A DNA stretch of 6,473 nt from Sulfurimonas sp. (GTDB lineage: Bacteria; Campylobacterota; Campylobacteria; Campylobacterales; Sulfurimonadaceae), in contig JAUSKV010000121.1 of NCBI GenBank assembly GCA_030646745.1, positions 1-6,473 of the forward strand. The letters are read 5' to 3'. Positions 1 through 6,473 of the stretch are shown piece by piece. A program made the position numbers and the translations under genes. The first letter of the stretch is position 1; every line of letters starts with the position of its first letter. The notes beneath the pieces are model-generated. The model was not told the origin of the DNA and searched no databases. It was given only the letters and a program-made list of their open reading frames with translations.

Positions 1-88
1 TGATTATAAACGACAACTCTCAATTACAATGATTCGCAATCTTCACACACAGCTACATGTACCGTATGAATCATTGATTGATGCATAA
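1..88 (+). CDS. HigA-like antitoxin / HTH regulator, C-terminal end only (5' partial)
   Basis: The frame starting at base 2 is open from the window edge to a TAA at 86-88. It gives 28 residues including the stretch LSITMIRNLHTQLHVPYESL. Established knowledge: this pattern (LS-x-x-MIR-x-LH-x-x-L-x-[IV]P-x-E-x-L) is typical of the end of the helix-turn-helix domain in HigA-type antitoxins and related predicted regulators (COG5499-like), where it follows the DNA-recognition helix. Such proteins bind their own promoter and neutralise a co-encoded RelE/HigB-type mRNA interferase. Inference: the rest of the antitoxin, and possibly its toxin, lie just left of the window. Only the tail is visible, so the match rests on a short motif. 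The protein could equally be a stand-alone HTH regulator. Confidence 0.6.
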   Translation, partial: DYKRQLSITMIRNLHTQLHVPYESLIDA

Positions 89-197
89 TCTGTTTCGAAA
101 ATTTTAAAAAATAGTTTAAGAAAAAAACAAGAAAATGCATAAAAGTGTGTGTGATGCTTATTTTTAATTTTTAGCTTATTTGTCCCTTATTCTATCC
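89..197. other. AT-rich convergent intergenic spacer, no clear terminator
   Basis: These 109 bases separate the convergent antitoxin tail (+) and the frameshifted gene (-). The stretch is dominated by A and T runs. The only hairpin is weak: a 4-bp GCAT/ATGC stem at about 137-157, followed by the T-rich sequence TTATTTTTAATTTTTAG. It could act as a poor plus-strand terminator, but the stem is too short to call one. Confidence 0.4.
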
Positions 198-1084
198 CTA
201 TAACCCTTCTGAAAATCGGACAGACATAAGAAGAAGAGTAGGTAGCATATCTCTTATTTTTTCATTATATTCATTCCAATTCGCAGATGAATGTATTAAG
301 GGTGAGACAGGATGTGCTTCAAATATATTGGAGCTGGATAAGTCATATGATGGTTCTGGCTTTATTAAGAAAGGAATGGATGCAGCTAAAATTGCGTGAG
401 AGAGTGTTAGATGTGATGCTCTACATGGTTCAGACAGTGCTATATTCTCGTTGTCGAAATTTTCAAAATCATATGAAGCATCAAAAGACGCGGCAAGGAA
501 TGATGGATGAGAAGCTACTCCTACATTTTTTTTAGATCTTCAATCATATTATTTGCTCCACCAATCCAAAAGTGCCCACTCTTCTTGAACTCCTCATCCA
601 AAAACTTCTCTGTTTTTGATTTAGAAAAATACTTATGCCAAAAATTATTTGATAGTTCTAACGTGGTAGCTAAATTAAAATCCTCCTGCGCTTGGTCATC
701 GACACGGAGTCTAGCCCAAATTATTGAATTCTCGTATAATAACCTAAGTTGCATTCGCGCATTTGTATCCAAGCCATATGTGCATTGAAGCCGAATTGAT
801 GCAAGTGTCTTGAGTTGTCTGATTGTTAATTTATAGAACAGCATTCCATTATTTTTCTCTCCATTTGTAGATGTAGAGAGAAAATAGAAAGAAACTAAAC
901 GCAGTAGTGCAATTTGTTCATCAACAAATGCATACAAAGCAGCCAACGGTGTACTTGAAATATCTTTATTAAATTCAGAAGCAACACCTTCCCCTAAACT
1001 GTGCTCGGGCATCTCAAATCCAGCATTTTTATAGAGAAGTCTAATAGTGTTACATGCGTGTTTATATGTCAGAGTATTTTGCAT
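198..1084 (-). pseudogene. Hypothetical protein gene interrupted by a -1 frameshift at an A8 run
   Basis: The first part reads from ATG at 1084-1082 to a TAG at 523-521 (187 residues). An AAAGG ribosome binding site sits 6 bases upstream (1091-1095 on the plus strand). The reading frame breaks at an A8 run (526-533): codons CTA-AAA-AAA-ATG-TAG. Re-reading one A, or adding one, gives CTA-AAA-AAA-AAT-GTA and opens a further 109 codons without a stop, ending at TAG 200-198. The restored protein would be about 295 residues: 186 before the break plus 109 after it. The extension has normal amino-acid composition and continues without a gap, so the two parts are probably one gene. I do not recognise the family. 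The first part is soluble and mostly helical. The stretch around residues 110-135 (RMQLRLLYENSIIWARLRVD) loosely recalls helical bundle proteins such as DUF5677, but this is a weak resemblance. Alternatives to decay are phase variation by slipped-strand mispairing, ribosomal frameshifting at A-AAA-AAA, or a sequencing error. Its location next to an antitoxin fits an accessory region. Confidence 0.75.
526..533 (-). other. A8 homopolymer / slippery site at the frameshift
   Basis: Eight T on the plus strand are eight A on the coding strand of the broken gene. In the zero frame they form A_AAA_AAA, a heptamer that permits -1 ribosomal slippage, followed at once by ATG-TAG-GAG-TAG. The long open frame resumes exactly one base back. 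No well-placed Shine-Dalgarno stimulator is visible: the nearest, GGTGGAGC (555-562), lies about 20 bases upstream. I saw no downstream hairpin. Mutational slippage is therefore at least as likely as programmed frameshifting. Confidence 0.6.
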
Positions 1085-1090
1085 TATTTG

Positions 1091-1095
1091 CCTTT
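1091..1095 (-). promoter_or_regulatory. Ribosome binding site of the frameshifted gene
   Basis: AAAGG on the minus strand lies 6 bases before ATG 1084-1082 and supports that start. Further upstream the minus strand carries TAGAAT (about 1123-1128), 5 of 6 matches to a -10 box, in T-rich DNA. It may be the promoter, but there is no convincing -35. Confidence 0.5.
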
Positions 1096-1268
1096 AATAT
1101 ATTAATGAAGTCTAGCATAGATATATTCTAATTCAATAAATATTTTTTTGATTATGGTAGTCCATTCAAGCAAAAAAAATATAAATAGTATTCTAAAAAT
1201 AAAATCTAATCTAAGAAAAAATGATAATTCATATTATCTAACTATAAAAACAATGATTAGAAATATAC

Positions 1269-1284
1269 AAAGCTTTGCATTAAA
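1269..1284 (+). repeat. Direct repeat copy 1 (AAAGCYTTGCAYTAAA)
   Basis: AAAGCTTTGCATTAAA here matches AAAGCCTTGCACTAAA at 1390-1405 in 14 of 16 positions. Both differences are C/T transitions. Each copy sits at the 5' side of a stem-loop, so it may be part of a duplicated palindromic unit. Confidence 0.5.
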
Positions 1285-1286
1285 CT

Positions 1287-1450
1287 AAACCACTATGGAC
1301 TGAAAGTCCATAGGTTTCATAGGTGGAATGAAATTCCACTTAATTCTTTTCAATAGGATTTATTATTAGAAACTATTGAGATAAATGCTAAAGCCTTGCA
1401 CTAAAAGTGCATAGTTTTAGACTAGCGCACGGAAACAATAAATAGTGTGC
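1287..1450. repeat. Cluster of five consecutive stem-loops (REP-like or structured RNA)
   Basis: Five inverted repeats follow one another almost without gaps. (1) CTATGGACT-GAA-AGTCCATAG, 1293-1313, extended by AAAC/GTTT (1287-1290/1314-1317) across a 2-base bulge. (2) AGGTGGAAT-GAA-ATTCCACTT, 1321-1341, with one G-T pair, plus an outer T-A pair. (3) TCAATAG/CTATTGA, 1350-1356/1373-1379, with a 16-base loop. (4) TGCACT-AAA-AGTGCA, 1397-1411, with an outer CTAAA/TTTAG pairing (1388-1392/1416-1420). (5) GCGCAC/GTGTGC, 1425-1430/1445-1450, with one G-T pair. Three of the five have three-base loops of GAA or AAA with A-T closing pairs. The packing is unlikely by chance even in AT-rich DNA. The cluster could be a structured non-coding RNA, REP-type palindromes left by a REP-associated tyrosine transposase, or the end of a mobile element. 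None of the five is followed by a T run as a terminator would be, and no transposase is visible. Confidence 0.6.
1390..1405 (+). repeat. Direct repeat copy 2 (AAAGCYTTGCAYTAAA)
   Basis: Second copy of the 16-base repeat, 121 bases from the first. It overlaps the 5' arm of the fourth stem-loop, TGCACT-AAA-AGTGCA (1397-1411). Confidence 0.5.
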
Positions 1451-1535
1451 CCAAAAATGCCTAATTATGAAGAAGTTAAAAGATTTTGATAGAGTTACAA
1501 GTCCTTATTTTAGGTCTTTATTAGTTTTTTGTATG

Positions 1536-1668
1536 TTATTGAAGAATTTCCTGTTTCCGCAACCAACAATCATCATTTTTTTTATAAAAATCTTTTTCTT
1601 TAATAATCGTCTCTATCTGTTTTTTTAGCCATCAATCTATCCGTAGGAATAATGGCTACAGTAAGAGA
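1536..1668 (-). pseudogene. Possible short gene remnant with a homopolymer frameshift
   Basis: On the minus strand a frame opens after a TGA at 1671-1669 and reads SLTVAIIPTDRLMAKK as far as an A7 run (1620-1626). It then meets a stop after eight more codons (TAA 1602-1600). If the run had six A, the frame would continue as QIETIIKEKDFYKKNDDCW and on to TAA 1538-1536. That gives about 43 residues in all, with a plausible protein-like composition. There is no ribosome binding site that settles a start. I do not recognise the protein. It may be a scrap of a lost gene or simply chance. Confidence 0.2.
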
Positions 1669-1674
1669 TCAACC

Positions 1675-1724
1675 TTGAAGTTGACACTTCAGTTTCAACT
1701 CAAACACTATTCGTAGAACATAAT
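1675..1724 (+). promoter_or_regulatory. Probable promoter and dyad upstream of the Tpx-like/SIR2-like/nifS operon
   Basis: A perfect TTGACA lies at 1681-1686, but 18 bases downstream there is only the weak -10 CACTAT (1705-1710). A better -10, CATAAT (1719-1724, 5 of 6), lacks a -35; that is common for sigma-70 promoters in Campylobacterota. An imperfect dyad, TTGA-(A)-GTTGA (1675-1684) with TCAACTCAA (1695-1703), brackets the TTGACA hexamer and could be an operator. A separate 7-bp inverted repeat, TAGCCAT/ATGGCTA, lies upstream (1626-1632/1652-1658). I saw no sigma-54 -24/-12 element, which would have pointed to NifA control. Confidence 0.35.
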
Positions 1725-1749
1725 ATGCAAAAGTTCTTCAAACTCTTAC

Positions 1750-1755
1750 AAGGAG
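1750..1755 (+). promoter_or_regulatory. Strong ribosome binding site that fixes a TTG start
   Basis: AAGGAG lies 6 bases before TTG 1762-1764. No in-frame ATG has such a site; the first in-frame ATG is codon 10 (1789). This supports initiation at TTG. Confidence 0.7.
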
Positions 1756-1761
1756 ACTGTT

Positions 1762-2276
1762 TTGCAAATAAAATTTAAAAATCAAACTATGAAACTTGAA
1801 GATTTGCCGTTGGATGTGGGTTACGCTTCTGAGAGAGTTACGCTCCAAGATGAAAAGAGTAATCCACATACGATAGGCGGACAGAACGGTCAGACACAGC
1901 TTTTTATCACGACGCCTTTTATAGATGAAGTATTTTTGGAGGAGTTGGCGCAGATAAACGAGTTTCTTCCACAAGGCGGAGATTTTGTTGTGACTGCTAC
2001 TTTGATTGTTGCGAATGCGTCACACAAAAATCCTAACTTAGAAAAAATCAATTTTTTGATGGATGGTGAGGGCGAATTTGGCGACTTTTATGGAGTTAGA
2101 TTACTAGGTGAACCCTATGATTTTGAGCTTACAAAAGCACTCATTTTAATCTCTAAAGATGGAGCGATTTTTTATGATGAGTTTGTCAAAGATTTAAACG
2201 ATAAATTTAACCTCAATACGCTGCTTAGAAAGATTACAGCAGCACAAATTTGCTACACGGGACAAGGATGCCATTA

Positions 2277-2277
<1 letters not shown>
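1762..2277 (+). CDS. Thiol-peroxidase (Tpx)-like protein lacking the peroxidatic cysteine
   Basis: The protein has 171 residues, about the length of bacterial Tpx (about 168). The N-terminus (IKFKNQTM) resembles the Tpx beta-hairpin. Residues 46-66 (QLFITTPFIDEVFLEELAQIN) match the Tpx segment PSIDTGVCAASVRKFN. Residues 124-139 (TKALILISKDGAIFYD) match the late strand ARAVVVIDENDNVIF. The threonine and peroxidatic cysteine of the active-site loop are gone (PFIDEVF), so ordinary peroxidase chemistry is not expected. The only two cysteines are C164 and C170 in the last eight residues, CYTGQGCH, a Cys-x5-Cys-His tail that I do not recall from Tpx. It could bind metal, form a disulfide or accept a persulfide. 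The start is TTG with AAGGAG 6 bases upstream. The stop codon overlaps the ATG of the SIR2-like gene by one base (TAATG), and nifS follows, so a role alongside NifS sulfur transfer is inferred, not shown. No signal peptide is seen, so it is probably cytoplasmic. Confidence 0.7.
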
Positions 2278-4294
<2,017 letters not shown>

Positions 4295-4335
4295 AAATAT
4301 AGAATTAAAGTTGCACTTACATAAAAAACAGACAC

Positions 4336-4341
4336 AAAGGA
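4336..4341 (+). promoter_or_regulatory. Ribosome binding site of the gene at 4349
   Basis: AAAGGA lies 7 bases before ATG 4349-4351 and supports that start. The 54-base gap after nifS shows no terminator hairpin, so read-through from the operon is possible. Confidence 0.55.
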
Positions 4342-4348
4342 TTTCCAC

Positions 4349-4912
4349 ATGTCAACAGTAAAAGAATTTATAGCCAACAACAACTTGCAGTGGCAAGCAT
4401 CATTCAATGATAAAACAGATAAATATGTCTATGGATACCGTGGAAGTCTTATTATTACCGCTGGAGACATCCTCTCTGCCGACAAGCAACTTCCACCAAA
4501 AGCAACTGCGACACAGACAATTTTAGTGACAAACAGCGACAAAATTGACTTTTTGGCATGCGAACTAGAGACACTAGACTTTTTTGAGCCTTTTGTAGAG
4601 CGCTACAAAGAAATACTCTCTCCTACCGGACTTTACATACTTTTTGTAACAGACTTAGATAAAAATGGTAAATTTGAGTATGAAGGTTTTACTTTTAACG
4701 CGTTTTCTCTCGATGAGAGTTCGGTTTGGAACGAGCTTGTCGATTTTGCCGACCTCTCTAAGGGTGATTTGAAAAAACTCTCTCCTGTTGAGAAGATAGA
4801 CACCATCTATGATGAAATAAAATCTATAAAACTTCGCATCAATGACAAAAGTTATGAAGAGGTAAAATCTCAGCAAAGTGCAAACAAAAAAGTACTTTTT
4901 GGAGCTGTGTAA
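4349..4912 (+). CDS. Hypothetical protein, 187 residues, downstream of nifS
   Basis: I do not recognise a family. The sequence has no signal peptide or membrane segment, is acidic and probably cytoplasmic. It has an alternating alpha/beta pattern: a strand-like TILVTNSDKIDFLA (about 57-70), then TGLYILFVTDLDKNGKF (about 93-109), which reads as a beta strand and turn. The C-terminal third is rich in lysine and glutamate and helical (VEKIDTIYDEIKSIKLRI), possibly a short coiled coil. A single cysteine lies in the segment LACELETLDFF. It follows nifS by 54 bases on the same strand with its own AAAGGA site, so it may belong to the same transcript. That would make it a candidate partner in the same pathway, but this is inference from position only. 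Confidence 0.8.
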   Translation: MSTVKEFIANNNLQWQASFNDKTDKYVYGYRGSLIITAGDILSADKQLPPKATATQTILVTNSDKIDFLACELETLDFFEPFVERYKEILSPTGLYILFVTDLDKNGKFEYEGFTFNAFSLDESSVWNELVDFADLSKGDLKKLSPVEKIDTIYDEIKSIKLRINDKSYEEVKSQQSANKKVLFGAV

Positions 4913-4930
4913 TCTATATCGCGACTCTCT

Positions 4931-4954
4931 TATCCCTAGAATTTTTTAGGGATA
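4931..4954. terminator. Inverted repeat after the plus-strand operon, possible terminator
   Basis: TATCCCTA (4931-4938) pairs perfectly with TAGGGATA (4947-4954) across an 8-base T-rich loop. It lies 18 bases after the stop of the 187-residue gene, where an operon terminator is expected. The sequence after it (GAAATTAACATTTTTATG) has only a late, weak T run, so a classical intrinsic terminator is not certain. Confidence 0.4.
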
Positions 4955-4989
4955 GAAATTAACATTTTTATGTGATTATTTATGTTACG

Positions 4990-5017
4990 CACTAAAACGA
5001 ACAAGTCCGTTTTAGTG
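4990..5017. repeat. 28-base interrupted palindrome in a convergent intergenic region
   Basis: CACTAAAACG (4990-4999) and CGTTTTAGTG (5008-5017) are perfect reverse complements. Two more pairs form inside after a mismatch (AC/GT), so 12 of 14 half-site positions are symmetric. No T run follows on either strand. It could be a hairpin in RNA, the binding site of a dimeric protein, or a recombinase site. A Xer/dif-type site (two 11-base arms around 6 bases) has similar geometry, but I cannot match the arm sequence to known dif sites. Confidence 0.55.
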
Positions 5018-5052
5018 GCAGCTGCTTATGTCCCTACAACCCCCTAAAGCTA

Positions 5053-5070
5053 CGAAAACTTTGTTTTTCG
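5053..5070 (-). terminator. Weak hairpin downstream of the minus-strand barrel gene
   Basis: CGAAAA (5053-5058) pairs with TTTTCG (5065-5070) around a 6-base loop. It lies 22 bases beyond the stop of the minus-strand gene, where its terminator would be. The stem is short and not followed by a U run, so this is a weak call. Confidence 0.25.
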
Positions 5071-5092
5071 AGAATTGTTCAGTAATAACTCT

Positions 5093-6473
5093 TTAAAAGT
5101 AGTAATTCAGTACTGCTTTTAAAGTCTCTCTTTTTTGCACTCTTTCTAAATATTGCTTTTCGCCATAGTCGTACTTAAGTTTCAGCTGCAGATTTTGCGA
5201 TACTCTAAAGTTTTGTGACGCTTCTCCCAACCACTGCTCTTCACCGGTATCGTACCATCTTCTTGTCAGCTCTAAGTTTGTATTCATGTATGAAAATCTG
5301 TCTATACATAGACCCACGCTGCCTCCGATAGCAGTAACTATCTTTTCTGTGCTGTAAAAGAGCGGGTCTGCCATTAGATAGATGTAAGCAATCTTGTTCC
5401 CCCAACTGTATCCGGCTCCCGCAGTGGAGATGAAGTTTGCTTTTTCACCCATGTAGTCTCTGTCCCAACCGGTTTTTGCTCTCCATGAAAAGCTATCAAA
5501 AAATTCAGACCTTTGATTGAGCGATGCTGCTGAGAGAATAGTTGCCTCTTCCACGCTCACATTATTCTCTGTATATGAAAGTTGAAGATTTAAAAACTCT
5601 ATTTGAGAGCCACGTAAAAAGCCGTAGCTGTTGTCTTCTAAATCATGATGCGCCGGACGGATACCCAAAAAACCGATTGGCTTATTGTCTCTGTATCCTG
5701 CCCCCGCAGATACTCTTATAGCCCGATGGCTCTCCAGAGGGTCTTGCGGCACTTCGACATTTAGCTTTTCCCCGCTTCCAAGTGCGGCTCTTGCTTTTGT
5801 CATGTTATGAAAAAGTGATAGATACTTCTCCTCGCTCATGTTATGTTTGGCAAAGGAGTACTCTAAAAATTCAAGAGCCGCCTCTAAAATATATCTCTTT
5901 TGTTGCATGTCAATACTTTTATTATCTACAATATCGTTTAGTTCAATTTTGGACTCTACGAGATCTCTTGGCAGGTGCGTAAAATCACTGTTGATGAGTT
6001 CTTCATATTTTAAAAGAATAGATCTTTTTGAGGCTCTGTAATTAACGCTTTCTATGATATTTTCCTCTTTGGCTGCATGTACGGTTTCAAGTGGAATAAT
6101 GTCGTAACTGAAGTGCTCTCTGAGATGTATGGATGGTCTTGCAATCTCCAAAAACCAAAGCATATTGTAGGAGCAGTTTTCAGTAAAAAAATAGTAGTCT
6201 GATTTTGTATTTTTGAGCTCCCAAATATGCATCAGCATCTTTAGAACCTCTTCTTCACTCAAATTTAAATCATATTCCCATACATCTCTTTGTTCTGTGT
6301 CTCTATACTCTTTAAGTTTTTCATAATAGGGCAGAAGTGAATAACTCCCGGAAAAACCGCCTGTTAGCCCTTTTGTAGCATACATAAACATGCTTGTTTT
6401 TTTTGATTCTACTTCAGCCGCATAGTTTACGGCGTACGAGAGGAGTCTGGAGTTGTACCCTGAATTTATTCGT
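5093..6473 (-). CDS. DUF4105/Lnb_N-type periplasmic domain protein with C-terminal beta-barrel (5' partial)
   Basis: The frame is open from the window edge to TAA 5095-5093, giving 459 residues. The ATG at 6391-6389 is internal: the 27 codons before it (…LLSYAVNYAAEVESKKTS) belong to the conserved domain, so the true start and signal peptide lie outside. Numbering from the edge, the DUF4105 (Lnb N-terminal periplasmic) signature is visible: LLSYAVNYAA (10-19), KGLTGGFSGSYS (34-45), RDVWEYDLNL, and YYFFTENCSYNML (93-105) with Cys100 as the likely nucleophile of a papain/NlpC-like fold. A helical middle section follows. The last 210 or so residues are rich in alternating aromatic and polar strands with GAGYR, GAGYSWG and short turns, and end in LNYYF with a terminal Phe, typical of outer-membrane barrels. 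From family knowledge, DUF4105 occurs in Lnb, a lipoprotein N-acyltransferase of Bdellovibrio; whether this protein shares that activity is unknown. It is convergent with the operon on its left. Confidence 0.85.
   Translation of the reverse strand, partial: RINSGYNSRLLSYAVNYAAEVESKKTSMFMYATKGLTGGFSGSYSLLPYYEKLKEYRDTEQRDVWEYDLNLSEEEVLKMLMHIWELKNTKSDYYFFTENCSYNMLWFLEIARPSIHLREHFSYDIIPLETVHAAKEENIIESVNYRASKRSILLKYEELINSDFTHLPRDLVESKIELNDIVDNKSIDMQQKRYILEAALEFLEYSFAKHNMSEEKYLSLFHNMTKARAALGSGEKLNVEVPQDPLESHRAIRVSAGAGYRDNKPIGFLGIRPAHHDLEDNSYGFLRGSQIEFLNLQLSYTENNVSVEEATILSAASLNQRSEFFDSFSWRAKTGWDRDYMGEKANFISTAGAGYSWGNKIAYIYLMADPLFYSTEKIVTAIGGSVGLCIDRFSYMNTNLELTRRWYDTGEEQWLGEASQNFRVSQNLQLKLKYDYGEKQYLERVQKRETLKAVLNYYF

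Larger units (their letters stand above)
1085..1761. other. 677-base region with no intact gene
   Basis: This AT-rich stretch lies between the divergent frameshifted gene (-) and the Tpx-like/SIR2-like/nifS operon (+). I found no open frame of useful length, no tRNA and no CRISPR array. What it does hold is listed separately: a direct repeat pair (1269-1284, 1390-1405), five packed stem-loops (1287-1450), a possible minus-strand gene remnant (1539-1668) and the promoter region of the operon (1675-1724). The mix of palindromes, repeats and a fragment suggests a site of past insertion or gene loss. Confidence 0.6.

Noticed and set aside
287..535. An 82-residue open frame on the plus strand
   Set aside because: It is antisense to the hidden second half (198-525) of the frameshifted minus-strand gene, which explains its openness. 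It has no ribosome binding site and an unnatural composition.
1444..1470. GTGTGCCC resembling the 5' end of a group II intron
   Set aside because: The bases after it do not continue the intron consensus, and there is no domain V-like hairpin or reverse transcriptase in the window.
1456..1488. A ten-codon frame MPNYEEVKRF that recalls the MPNY start of REP-associated tyrosine transposases, close to the hairpins
   Set aside because: It stops after ten codons, and no transposase-like sequence (such as the YFFT motif) follows in any frame, so the likeness is too short to call.
1440..1761. A sigma-54/NifA-type promoter upstream of the operon
   Set aside because: I found no GG-N10-GC type -24/-12 pair with suitable flanks before 1762, so nitrogen control is not supported by the sequence.
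1085..1761. A CRISPR array or tRNA gene in the gene-free region
   Set aside because: There are only two diverged copies of one 16-base repeat, no regular spacers, and no cloverleaf with a T-loop sequence.
2250..2276. An earlier TTG start for the SIR2-like protein, adding nine residues
   Set aside because: No ribosome binding site precedes it, whereas ATG 2277 has AAGGA at 8 bases and overlaps the upstream stop.

Overview
The window looks like a chromosomal segment from a member of the Campylobacterota, probably a Sulfurimonas-like organism. The strongest evidence is the NifS cysteine desulfurase, which in motif content and length resembles my recollection of the Helicobacter/Sulfurimonas type. 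AT-rich intergenic DNA, many A/T homopolymers and tightly overlapping gene starts fit as well. This placement is inferred from protein character; no database search was run.

The left third (1-1761) is AT-rich and accessory in character. It holds the last 28 codons of a HigA-like antitoxin (+), followed by a convergent gene of unknown function (-). That gene is broken by a single-base frameshift in an A8 run; restoring one base gives a 295-residue protein ending at 198. Then comes a 677-base stretch with no intact gene. It contains a compact run of five stem-loops (1287-1450), a diverged 16-base direct repeat, a possible gene remnant on the minus strand, and a promoter-like region with a dyad.

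The centre (1762-4294) is a translationally coupled three-gene operon on the plus strand. It encodes a thiol-peroxidase-fold protein that has lost its peroxidatic cysteine but ends in a Cys-x5-Cys-His tail, a SIR2-like protein that has lost the catalytic histidine, and an apparently fully functional NifS. The genes overlap by 1 and 4 bases, so they are probably made together. The natural reading is a sulfur-mobilisation unit: NifS makes persulfide, and two catalytically altered partner proteins accompany it. It may serve nitrogenase or other Fe-S assembly, but no nif structural gene and no nifU is visible here. A 187-residue protein of unknown function (4349-4912) follows 54 bases later with its own ribosome binding site.

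The right part holds a 180-base convergent intergenic region with strong inverted repeats (4931-4954, 4990-5017), then a minus-strand gene (5093 to beyond the window edge). That gene encodes a DUF4105/Lnb_N-type periplasmic domain followed by what looks like an outer-membrane beta-barrel. Its frame stays open through the window edge, so its true start lies outside.

The candidates most worth follow-up are the Tpx-like/SIR2-like/NifS operon with two degenerate enzymes, the homopolymer-frameshifted gene, and the five-hairpin array.
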